A model generated the notes under the pieces. That model searched no databases and had not been told where the DNA came from. It worked only from the letters and a program-made list of their open reading frames with translations. Below, one piece after another: positions 54,435 to 64,000 of a stretch of 64,000 nucleotides of DNA. Within the stretch, counting starts at the first letter, position 1, and every line of letters begins with the position of its first letter. A program made the position numbers and the translations under genes. Source of the stretch: Rhipidocladum racemiflorum. Taxonomy: Eukaryota; Streptophyta; Magnoliopsida; Poales; Poaceae. The stretch spans positions 46,644,293 through 46,708,292 of the forward strand of contig CM070571.1 in assembly GCA_036346355.1 (NCBI GenBank), given 5' to 3'.

Positions 54435-55317
54435 GTACCCGTCCAACGGTATGTCGGTCCCATACTTCGCCTCTGTTAAGGGAAGGGATGGTGTATGGCA
54501 AAAACTGGAAAGGTTCACTTATGTAGTTAGCAGTTGCCGAAAGGCGTTGTTACAATCACTCGCCTTTGTGGTGTTTGGTTGTATCTTGTGGGTAAAGTGC
54601 ATAACCTCTGCAGAGTGTAAAATCTATTCGAATAGACGTGTCCGCGGAATTGGACATTACTCGGGGATTACGGTCAAGGGTTAGACTTTCCTGAAAACAA
54701 CTTGGACTTGAAAAGTTTGCATGGGTTTAATGATGACGTTGATGGAAATGTGGATTAGGAAAGGGAAAGTGTTTATTTAACTCCTGGAAAAGTTATTGAT
54801 AATGTATTGTTTCTACCGCTTTCGAATCTACTTATGTTACTTGTTAGGTTGTTGTTTACTGCAAACGAACCATGAAACATTCCTTGTACTAAGCCATGCA
54901 TGTAGAATATTAGTTTGCATTCCGTGCATGACTTGCTGAGTACCAAGTACTCACCCTTGCCACAAAACAACATCAGTTGAAGAAGATGCGACGCCAGCTT
55001 TGGAGGAGTATCAGGAGGAGCCGTCTAACTAGGGAGCGGGCCCAGTCAGTTGCCTGTGGTATACTGGATGGCGCCACGAAGTCTATTTTATTCCACTGCA
55101 AATTTTAATTGAATAAGTCTTTAGCCCTGCGAGGCGTACTCTTGTAACTTGACCATACGGTCGAGCAACCAGCTATATTTCCTTTCAATAAAGTACTTTA
55201 ATATTTCGTTGAGTATGATTGTGATATTTACCAATGTTGAGACTGTGTGCACTAGCGTGACCCTGGACTAGTGCTGAATACACAGAGGGTCCGGATTTGC
55301 AAATTCGGGTCCCGACA
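54435..55317 (+). repeat. L2 LTR, 3' segment
   Basis: This is the end of L2 after L4, finishing GGGTCCCGACA at 55317 next to CGTCT. It contains exon B at 54977-55032 and the CTCTGCAGAG block at about 54607. Confidence 0.92.
54977..55032 (+). CDS. Candidate terminal exon (exon B) in L2
   Basis: 56 nt after CATCAG, open to TAG 55030-55032. One codon shorter than in L4, with the reading frame kept despite several substitutions and the length change. Confidence 0.48.
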
Positions 55318-55540
55318 CGTCTTCTTGGCTTTACTTTTTGTTATTTGTTCCGCTACTGTTACTTTGGTCATTTGACCATATATTGTAATAAATGGCCTTG
55401 TGGCTGGTACTTAATAATTATTCTAATATTTCATTCTGTTTGGTTATGATTCATTAGTGTGAACTGTGTGTTCTACCGTTGATCTGGGACTAGCACAAAA
55501 ATACAAAGGGGATTCCGAAAAGTAGTTCCGAGGGCCTACA
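55318..55540 (+). repeat. E1 5' LTR, right part
   Basis: It starts with the second CGTCT duplication and ends AGGGCCTACA at 55540. The matching part of the 3' LTR is beyond the window. Confidence 0.85.
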
Positions 55541-55741
55541 GTGATGGTATCAGAGCCATTGTGACTGTAGGACGTGACCTAGTTAGAATGGCAAAGCCTT
55601 AAGGCTGATTATCACTATAAAAATATATTTACGCACTTCTAAGCTCCTTTGCTTCTACCTTTTCTATCTTAGCATCTTACTCATGGCTTATATTCTATTT
55701 AATATATTTTACTGACCTTGTCTTGTTTCAAAATTGTGTAG
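55541..55741 (+). other. E1 primer-binding site and leader
   Basis: TGGTATCAGAGCC at 55545-55557, four bases after the LTR end, is complementary to initiator methionine tRNA. The rest is untranslated leader. Confidence 0.92.
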
Positions 55742-56572
55742 ATGCCTTTCTATATCATGTACGTCGAGAGGGAGGGCGGTTTCTATGAGGAGTTGTCCCT
55801 GATGTTCTAGGAGTTGAGCTTCACACGTCGCCTAGAGTACCGCTGCCTTTCCTCGACCCGCTGTAGCATGAACTTGTGGGGAGTCAAGCTTCTCATCTTT
55901 GCTAGGGGTCGTGAGGAGAGTGACCGCCCCTTCTACTTCACCGCGGATCGGCAGAAGCTCGGCGAAGCCATGCAGGACATGGTGATGCAGGCCCTTATTC
56001 AGCTTGGCAAGACTTTCTACGACCATTTGGAGGCTAGCCTTACCGTCTCTTTCCTTGCTTCCAGGAGGGGAGAGGCACAACCAGTTTAGGAGCTTGGAGT
56101 GGAGTCCGACCCTACTATAGTGCATATGGGCTCGGTCATCCGGGCGCAGGATGAGACCTATATCCATATGTCCTTCGAGCTGCAGGATGCTTACAAGGAT
56201 CTAGTTGCAGCCATGCGAGAGGTCCTTCAGCTGAAGGAGTTGCAGCAGGCAGCCACTCCACTTCCACCTTTCCCTGTGTAGGAGGCATAGTAGACATCAC
56301 CACCGCCGCCAGCCCTAGTTCGGGAGGATCTTCCACCGTGGGGATTAACCCTGGACGTTGCGTAGTCAAGCGTCATCAAGGCCCGCTGATCAAGTTGATT
56401 GCGCGCAAGTCTGTGCACTGTGAACCATCTTTGGAGACGTATCAGGGGTTCTTGGCTGCTCTAGGAGAGCCAGGACCTTCCTAGGCTATGGGTGCAGCCC
56501 GCGACAGCAGCGAGGAGCACAGTGAGGAGGATCCTTCCCCTCGTGTTCCTCAAGATAGTGAGGAGAGTAGCT
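55742..56572 (+). pseudogene. E1 ORF0, diverged homologue of G1 ORF0, with many TAG stops
   Basis: From ATG 55742 one frame continues through in-frame TAGs at 55808, 56087, 56279, 56288, 56291 and 56363. No TAA or TGA occurs before the last of these. The protein is diverged from ORF0 of G1, but the order is similar: a block like QDMVMQALIQLGKTFYDHLE aligns with QEVSRRAMRHITRIYARELE, and VIRAQDETYIHMSFELQDA aligns with the AQEDVLDDTSKELQKA region. The tail is Pro- and Glu-rich. It sits between primer-binding site and gag, as in G1 and G2. All stops fit CAG to TAG. Function unknown. Confidence 0.65.
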
Positions 56573-56824
56573 AGGTGACCTTTGCTGTAGAAACTATCTT
56601 TTGTTTTCATTAGAACGAATAATAAATGTGTGTGATGCACTGTATCGTGCTTTACTCATTTGTGATACAACCATCTTATCAAAACTATTTTGTTTTAATT
56701 GAAAGTTTAGTTGATGTTTTCTTTCTTTTGCTATTGTTCTTGTCTTGGTGGATGTTGGTTAGCCCTGATTTCTTATCTTTGCTTTTCCCTCTTTCCTTGT
56801 GCTTTTCCCCGTCCTTGGTTTCAG

Positions 56825-57975
56825 ATGGAGAACTCGGGCAAAGGCCGTGGCAGAGGAAGGAGAAGAGGCTGTGGTAAGGGCCGTCGTTGTGGTCGGGCAA
56901 TACCACAAGATCAGCTAAAGGATCAAGTGCCACCACCCCTAGTGCAGCAGGATGAAGTGCCACCTCCACCCCCTAATCAACCACCAAACATGGAGCAGAT
57001 GATGGCCATGCAACTGCAAATCCTTCAGGCTCTGGAGCAGAATGTGTTAAATCAGCCACAAGCAGCCCCAGTGCAAGCAGCAGCTCAGCCACCACAATCC
57101 AAGTTTGGGGGATTTATGAGGACCAGACCCCCTACTTTCGCTGGATCAGTTGATCCCCTAGAAGCTGATGATTGGTTTAAAGAAGTGGAGAAGAAACTAT
57201 TCTTGGCATAGTGTGATGAGTTCAAGAATGTCTTGTTTGCCACTCACCAATTAAAGGGTACAACAGCTAGTTGGTGGGAGAATCATGTCGCTGCTCATGA
57301 GGACGCCCAAGCTATCAATTGGGATTAGTTTGTCGAAGCTTTCTGTACTACCCATATACCCATGGGGATTATGGAGATGAAGAGGAGAGAATTCCATAAG
57401 TTGCAACAGGGGAATCTCTCTGTGTCTGAATATCTAAACAAGTTCACTCAGCTGTCCAGATATGCTGCAGAAGATGTCTCAACTGATGAGACAAAGATCT
57501 GGCGATTTATGGAGGGTCTTGATCCTAACATCAAAGTTCAGCTGGTGTCGAATGATTTTCCTTCCTTCCAGCGCATGGTGAACAAAGCTTTGATTCAGGA
57601 GGATGCTCAACACTAACTTTTTGAGTCAAGGAAGAGGAAGATGATATTTCAGGCTCCACGTGGTGCTAGTAGCTCCAGGCCATGTATCTTTCAGTCTCAA
57701 CCCAGTAGGCCAGCAGCATCTGGTGTCACCAGAACTCCAGCTTCAACGCCCCGTCAGTTTGCTCAAGCTCCTGCTAGCAATGTAGGAAGTCAAGTTCAGA
57801 AAGGTAACACAGCTACAGAGGAATTCAGTGCTTTAACTGCAGGGAGATGGGACATTATGCTAGTAATTGTCACCAGAAGCGCCAAGCAGTGACCCCAGTT
57901 CGTTTTAATCTAGAGACCACACCAGCCCGTGCAACTGCATCATCTCAAGGGAGAGGAATGCCGCAGACCCCGCGT
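56825..57975 (+). pseudogene. gag: E1 gag, degraded
   Basis: ATG at 56825 begins an Arg/Gly-rich N-terminus (MENSGKGRGRGRRRGCGKGR). The gag domain follows: MRTRPPTFAGSVDPLEADDW, TTASWWENHVAAHEDAQ, MGIMEMKRREFHKLQQGNLS, YLNKFTQLSRYAAEDVS. In-frame stops are TAG 57209 (G2 has Gln), TAG 57326 and TAA 57614. A frameshift lies shortly before the zinc knuckle CFNCREMGHYASNC (57829-57870). Same family layout as G1 and G2 but clearly diverged. Confidence 0.88.
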
Positions 57976-60900
57976 ACCCCTCGCACCATTAGAAGAGGAT
58001 GTGTTAATCACGTCACAGCTGAAGAGGTTCAGGATGTGCCTGATGTGGTGTTTGGTAAGTTCTTTGTCAACTCAGTACCTGCTTCAGTTTTGTTTGATTC
58101 TGGTGCTACGCATTCTTTCATATCAGAGTATTTGGTTAGAAAGCATGATTGGGATACAGTTCAGCTTAGAAACCTTTTTATTAGTTCAATCCCCTAGTAA
58201 ATAATTAAGAACAACTGTAGTTTGCCACAAAATGGATGTAGTTATAAATGGGGTAAAGTTCCTAGCGAACTTAATATTATTGGAGACTAAGGGAATAGAG
58301 GTAATCCTTGGGATGGATTGGTTAACCAAGTATAAGGGTCAGATAGATTGTACTAGTCGAGCTGTCTCCCTTACCAGTCCTACCGGAATTCGTGTTGAAT
58401 TCCTATCTAATCTTTCCTCAAAGAAGGGTGGTACCCTGAATCGTGTGAAAGGTGCATCGTTGGAAAATGTGCCTATAGTAAACGAATACCTAGAGGATTT
58501 GCCTGGTATGCCACCCGACAGGGACATTGAGTTCATAATCGAGCTTGTACCTGGTACAACTCCTATCTCAAAAAAGCCTTAGCGGCTACCCACTAACGAG
58601 TTGGCCGAGATGAAGCGGCAGATCAAAGAATTGCAAGGAAAAGGATTCATAAGACCGAGTTCATCACCTTGAGGTTCGCTAGTAATCTTTGTTAAGAAGG
58701 ATGATAGTCTGAGAATGTGCATAGACTACAGATCTCTGAACGAGGTTACAATAATGAATAAGTACCCTTTGCTAAGGATAGATGATCTGTTTGATCAGTT
58801 GAAAGAAGCTTAAGCCTTCTCAAAAATTAATTTGAGATCAGGATATCATCAGCTTAAAATAAGGAAAGAAGATATCCCAAAGACAGCTTTCACTACCCGA
58901 TATGGACTGTACGAGTTTACAGTGATGTATTTGGATTAACAAAGGCACCTTCCCTATTTCATGAATTTGATGGATAAGGTATTCATGGAATATCTGGATA
59001 AGTTTGTAGTAGTATTCATTGATTACATTCTTATCTATCCCAAGAGCATGAAAGAACATGAGGATCATCTAAGGATAGTCTTGGAGAAGTTAAGAGAGCA
59101 TCAATTATATGCTAAATTCAATAAATGTGATTTTTGGTTAAAAAATGTTGATTTCTTGGGCCATGTCGTTTCTGCTGAAGGAGTAGCTGTAGATCCTGTA
59201 AAAGTGAAATATGTTTTGGATTGGAATCAACCTAAGATAGTTCTGGACGTCAGAAGTTTCCTTGGTTTAGCAGGCTACTATCGGCGAATTATTGAAGGTT
59301 TTTCAAGGATTGCAAGACGACTTACTCAACTTTTGAAGAAGGAGAAGAAGTTTGAATGGACGAAGTCCTGTGAACAGAGTTTTTAGGAATTAAAGAAGAG
59401 GTTAACTTTAGCCCCAGTACTTGTTTTGCCAGATATTCAAAAAGATTTTAAAGTTTTCTATGATGCTTCAAAGCAAGGTCTTGGTTGTGTTTTGATGCAG
59501 GAGGGAAAAGTTATAGCCTATGCTTCAAGACAGCTGCGACCCCATGAGGTAAACTACCCAACTCATGATTTGGAGTTAGCTACGGTTGTGCATGCACTCA
59601 AGCTTTGGAGGTATTATCTCATCGGTAATCGATGTGAGATCTATACGGATCATAAGAGTTTGAAGTACATTTTCACTCAGTCGGATCTCAATTTGAGGCA
59701 GAGAAGGTGGTTGGAATTAGTTAAGGATTATGATATCGGTATCCATTACCACCCTGGAAAAGCTAATGTTGTTGCAGACACTTTGAGTAGGAAAAGTTTA
59801 TGCAACAATGTTAGGGTACAGGAAAATCAGTCAGCACTTCATGAAGAATTCCAGCGCCTCAATCTGGAATTAGTAGATGAAGGTTGTATTTTTAATGTTG
59901 AAGTGCATTCAACCTTGGAAGATCGGATCAGGGAAGCCCAAAAGGAGGATAGCGGTATGGCAGACCTAAAGGATGACATGAAGAAAAGGAAATCTCCTGG
60001 ATTTTATGAGGATGAGAAGGGTACCATTTGGTTTAAAAAAAGAATTGTAGTGCCTAACCAGAAAGAAATCAAGGATTTGATTTTAAAAGAGGCCCATGAC
60101 TCTGTTTATTCTATTCACCCGGGAAGTACGAAAATGTATTGGGATTTTAAAGAAAAATATTGGTGGCCTAACATGAAAAGTGAAGTCGCTGAATTCGTGG
60201 CTCGTTGTGATGTTTGATAGTTGGTAAAAACAGAACATCAGAGACCAGTCGGATTGTTACAACCCTTGCAGATTCCTATTTGGAAATGGGAAGAAATTGG
60301 AATGGACTTCATTACTGGACTTCCTAGAACTAAGTCTGGATATGATTCTATTTGGGTCATCGTAGACCGATTAACAAAAGTTGCACACTTTATTCCTGTG
60401 AAGACCACTTATTCTGGTGATAAACTTGCGGAGTTATACATGGCTAAAATAGTGTGTTTGCATGGAGTGCCAAAGAAGATTGTGTTAGATTGAGGCTCCC
60501 AGTTTACCTCGAGGTTTTGGCAGAAACTGCATGAGGTGTTGGTCACAAACCTGAACTTCAGTACTACGCACCATCCTCAGACCGATGGTCAAACGAAAAG
60601 AATAAATCAAATTCCAGAAGATATGTTGAGGGCTTGTGCATTGACTTATAGAGCTTCTTAGGATCAGAATTTGCCTATGCAGAATTCTCCTACAACAATA
60701 GTTATCAGTCAAGTTTGAAGATGGCACCTTTTGAAGCTCTTTACGGAAGAAAATGTCGAACACCGTTATATTGGAAAGAGGCAGAGGGTGGACAAATAGT
60801 TGGACCTGATATTCTGAAGGAAGCCGAAGAACAAGTTAGAGTGATCCGTGAGAATCTGAAGACAGCCCAGTCACGGCAGAAAAGTTATACTAATAATCGT

Positions 60901-61350
60901 CGCCGGGAATTAAGCTTTGCACCTGGTGATCATGTGTGTCTAAAGGTTTCACCTCTCAAGGGAATGCGCCATTTCAGAGTGAGCGGCAAGTTGGCACCCC
61001 ACTACATTGGTCCCTTTCCAGTGGTAGCCAGAAGAGGAGAAGTTGCCTACAAGCTAGAACTTCCACTGTAGTTGTCAGGTGTGCATGATGTCTTGCATGT
61101 TTCTCAGTTGAAGAAATGCCTCAGAATACCGGAGCATCAGATGCCGTATGAAGAGATGGAACTAAAGGAAGACCTTTCGTATCTAGAATATCCAGTCAAA
61201 ATCTTGGATAAAGAAGAATGTCGAACCAGAAGCCGAGTGACCAAGATTTGCAAAGTTCAGTGGAGCAACCATTCTGAGAAGGAAACAACCTGGGAGCGTG
61301 AAGAGAATCTCAGAACCAAGTTTCCCTCTAAGGGTCGAGATTCTCTCTAA
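57976..61350 (+). pseudogene. pol: E1 pol with chromodomain, degraded
   Basis: Order: protease (VLFDSGATHSFIS near 58087; VILGMDWLTKYKGQIDC near 58305), reverse transcriptase, RNase H (YDASKQGLGCVLMQEGK 59459; YTDHKSLKYIFTQSDLN 59642), integrase (EAHDSVYSIHPGSTKMY 60090; IGMDFITGLPRTK 60300) and chromodomain (CKVQWSNHSEKETTWEREE near 61250). Stops: TAG 58580, TGA 58670 (Trp in SPWG), TAA 58810, TAG 59384 (Gln), TGA and TAG 60215-60220 (removing a zinc-finger Cys), TGA 60491 (Arg), TAG 60659 (Trp), TAG 61069. The reverse transcriptase motif reads FIDYIL instead of FIDDIL. Frameshifts lie near 58935 and 60680. It cannot be functional. Confidence 0.9.
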
Positions 61351-61362
61351 GGGGGGTAGGTT
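61349..61362 (+). other. E1 polypurine tract
   Basis: AAGGGGGGTAGGTT directly precedes the 3' LTR start TGTAACATCCCC at 61363. It primes plus-strand synthesis. Confidence 0.9.
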
Positions 61363-64000
61363 TGTAACATCCCCATTCTCGGTCTTCCTGCCAAAAATTA
61401 ATTTAAATTAATTAACTTAAAGGTTTGGATTTCTTCGATGTTCTAATTATCCTGGCAATCCTTATCCTTCCGAAAATGGAATTTACTCCATTACTATCTG
61501 AAAATTCAAAACTCAAATTCCAGTTCTTACTAGAAATTCCTTCCAAATTCCAAAATTCCTCAAAAATCCCAAAGCCTATTGAATTGGGTTCCAAATATTC
61601 TATAATATTTGTGGGAATTTTTCCAAGATTTATAGCATCCCTTTGCTATTTTATCTTTCGCACTCTTCCCCAAAACACTGTTCAAACTTAAATAATTTGT
61701 CTCGTTGTCATTCAAAATTCCTAGTTCATCAAAAAATCTTAAAACCCATTTCATTTGGTTTCAAATAATTCATAGTATTTTTGAAAATTTTTGTAGGATT
61801 TTTAGATCCTTTTTACTATTTTATATTTCGCGCTTTTGTTTCCCTACTATTCAAAATCAAGCAATGGGGGTGTGACACCTGACGTGCACTGTTCATTGTA
61901 TTAAACCCTCAGACACGTCCAGAACGTGTTTTTCTCTCCCTCTCCCATGGAGACCTTGACTTTAGTCATCTATAACTCCTTCATTTCTGCACAAAATTGA
62001 TTGATATCAATTGCAGATCGAAGGTGTAATTGCAAGGATTTAATTCCTGGTCATCAATCTCCCTAAATCCCGATGAAACAGTCGCAATAATCATTCAAAC
62101 CGAATTCATCATTTCCTTGATAGCTCGACCGTTTCTTGTCCATTCTGTGTACCACCACATCCTATAGAAGCGTGTCGCTTTCCTCTACACGATGCTCACC
62201 TCCCCACAGTGTCCTTCAACTCCATTCTTCAAGAAACTCGTGAGAACCATCACCAGACACCGTCCAAAGACATCACCACGTCAACTTTTGATCCGGTGAG
62301 TCAATAGGAATTCCGTTCACGTCATCATGTGTGTCTCATTGTCACGATCTAAAGCCCTCAAGAAATTTTAGGATTCGTCAAGATTTGAGTCCGAATTTCA
62401 CATTTGAAGTCACCGGTCGGAGTTCCATTCGTCGTCAATTACTCTCAATCCAGTAATTCTCTTCAAAACCCGACACCACCTTTGAGTTCGCGTCGTCGAG
62501 ACCTTGCCGGCGCTCATATTCTTCAACCTTGCCCCTCCCGGCCCTCTTCTCCCCAAGCCATGGATCCTCTGCTGGAAGTTCATGTCCTCTGGAAAACTGC
62601 CATCGAAGTACTGTAGCGGCGCTACAGTACAATTTCTTTTTTTTTTCCTCCAATCCATCTTCGAAACGCTCGTTCTCTTCCATTGTAACTCCGAATCGAG
62701 TGATTCAACTTCCTAAATTCATCTAAAATCATCCTCTATCTGCCAGTACCAATTTTCTAATTTTTAGATTTATTTTATTTTATTTATTTTTTGCTCTGTT
62801 TTGCACGTAGCCGAAGAACGCGTCGAAGCCGCCGACGCCGTCGCTGAGTATCAAGACTTTGACACCATCGCTGCTGCTGAAGGCAAGTCTCCTTGACGCA
62901 TGTTGATCCTATGCTTTAAAAATATTTTACAGTGTTTTATAACATGCATTGCTATCTCTATAAATGTGATGTTAAATATAGGATGGTAGCTATTCCGAAT
63001 TTGTTGTCACCTCCTTGATAGTGATGTCCATGTACGTTTGTAACCCTAGGACACTGAGATATATCATGTTTATATTGCATTGTGATATATGCTGTTTAGT
63101 GCGTTAGATATGCTTAGTTGCAAAACTAATCAAAATACCTAAGTGTGGGAATCTTTGCAACTATGGTTTAAATATGTTTTAGAGAATTGTAGCATTGCAC
63201 TTGCCGCTGTAATTGCAAAATAAAAATAAAATAAAAATGGTTTAGACTTGGGCGGAATGGTATGTCAGGCAGGTGCGGATGGAGCACTAGTCCTTGCTTG
63301 TGCAAGTACCACTCTAAGTCAATTAAGGACCGACGGTTGTGATTGTCCATTCTAAGCATAACCGTACAACCACTTGTCTAAATGGGTATGACCTGGTTTA
63401 ATACTTTGTAGAAATCTAACTTAGACTCACCGGATGGTGGAATGTGGGTGCCGGATGGAGGCAAGACTATTTTCCCACACGGCACAAGAGGGGGCTTCTG
63501 TACTGGGTGGATGGAACCGTAACAGCAGTGAAACCTTAGCGGGTAGAGTCGGGTTAGATTGATACATTGTAAAGGCCTTGCCATGATCTCTCTGCCGACA
63601 CACCAAAGGAAGTGTGTTAATAGCTTGGCATAAAGGGATGATCATGTCTTGTGGGTAAAGCAATACACCTCTGCAGAGTGTAAAACTATTCGAATAGACG
63701 TGCCTATGGTCAAGGGCAAGCGAAGAATGCTTTCATATTTGTAGACTTGGTTTAGTTTTAAAAATTGGAGTTTTGGGATCCGGGAGTGGTTAGAACTCTC
63801 GGACGTGTATATGGTGGATTGAGCCAGTTAGGTGGTCGGAGCCTGTTTTAATTCATGACGGATGGAGTCATGTGATGGATAACCTTGATCTTATAAAATG
63901 TGCAGATAGAGCCTGCATACTAGTGATGATGGATAGAACCTTCACTAGAACTATAAATAATTTCAATTGTAAAATTAATTGTTAAAACATGCTTAGTGAA
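61363..64000 (+). repeat. E1 3' LTR, cut by window edge
   Basis: The first 2,638 bp of the LTR. It lacks the 278-bp block found in the 5' LTR at 7207-7484. It carries the palindrome at 62608-62630, exon A at 62811-62882 and the CTCTGCAGAG and ATTCGAAT block at about 63669-63700. No gene otherwise. Confidence 0.93.
62811..62882 (+). CDS. Candidate internal exon (exon A) in E1 3' LTR
   Basis: 72 nt after CACGTAG, followed by GCAAGT, same phase as 6053-6124. It encodes EERVEAADAVAEYQDFDTIA. Eight positions differ from the 5' LTR copy with no indel, though most of those changes alter the amino acid, as expected if selection ended after insertion. Confidence 0.45.

Larger units (their letters stand above)
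7785..55317 (+). mobile_element. Family B Gypsy solo LTR L2, split by nested insertions
   Basis: The LTR starts TGTAACACCCC at 7785 and ends GGGTCCCGACA at 55317. It is flanked by the 5-bp duplication CGTCT (7780-7784 and 55318-55322). Its own sequence is 7785-9030, 12492-13607 (repeated at 34773-35891), 50750-50939 and 54435-55317, about 3.4 kb in all, and it has no internal region of its own. It is therefore a solo LTR left by LTR-LTR recombination after insertion into E1. All other elements between these points are younger than L2. Confidence 0.93.
4682..64000 (+). mobile_element. Old Ty3/Gypsy chromovirus E1, host of the nested insertions
   Basis: The same LTR sequence occurs at 4682-7784 plus 55318-55540 and at 61363-64000. 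Between them lies a primer-binding site (55545), an extra ORF, gag, pol ending in a chromodomain, and a polypurine tract (61349-61362). Removing the insertions gives a 5' LTR of about 3.4 kb, of which the first 80 bases are off the left side beyond E0. The CGTCT duplication at 7780-7784 and 55318-55322 proves that the two 5' LTR parts were once joined. The coding region is full of stops and the two LTRs differ by many substitutions, so this is the oldest layer in the window. The chromodomain and long LTR suggest the Tekay/Del lineage. Confidence 0.9.

Overview
The window looks like plant nuclear DNA, most likely from a grass. All of it can be explained as LTR retrotransposons and their remains. 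I found no host gene, tRNA, rRNA or CRISPR array. The grass call is an inference: it rests on Tekay/Del-type chromoviruses with 3.2-3.5 kb LTRs, an Angela/BARE-type Copia LTR and a SIRE/Maximus-type Copia element. Lineage names come from motif recognition, not from a database search.

Layout: one old plus-strand Gypsy element (E1) underlies nearly everything. Its 5' LTR (4682-7784 plus 55318-55540) has been split by later insertions. Its inside (55541-61362) and 3' LTR (61363 to the window edge) lie at the right. A minus-strand Gypsy element (E0, 1-4681) entered the left part of the 5' LTR. A solo LTR of another Gypsy family (family B; copy L2, target duplication CGTCT) entered the same LTR at 7785 and now spans to 55317 because of what inserted into it. 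L2 holds: minus-strand solo LTR L3 (9031-12491, ACACC); an Angela-like solo LTR (TCTTG), itself hit by a SIRE-type solo LTR; Gypsy element G1 (16390-34772), interrupted by a near-complete SIRE-type Copia element (18987-28678, AGATC); complete Gypsy element G2 (36126-48176, TCATG); and plus-strand solo LTR L4 (50940-54434, GTACC).

The segment 12492-16390 (L2 piece, Angela LTR and SIRE solo LTR) occurs again at 34773-36125 plus 48182-50720. In one copy the G1 insertion is reduced to a solo LTR; in the other it is nearly full length. This suggests that two haplotypes of one locus were joined end to end, either by illegitimate recombination or by misassembly, with the joint at about 16390.

The most interesting signal lies inside the long LTRs. 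Family B and the diverged E1 family both carry a short exon-like segment that starts after a pyrimidine-rich AG and ends at AG|GCAAGT or TG|GCAAGT (GC-AG intron donor). About 1.2-1.6 kb downstream is a second segment in the matching phase, which encodes an acidic peptide ending in a stop. Differences between family B subfamilies in the first segment are mostly at third codon positions. Both families also carry an extra ORF (ORF0) upstream of gag. Two kinds of damage are separable: E1 decays by stops that mostly look like CAG to TAG, whereas the young G2 element has small indels clustered at CTG, CAG and CCGG, which looks more like a sequencing or consensus artefact at methylated CHG sites.
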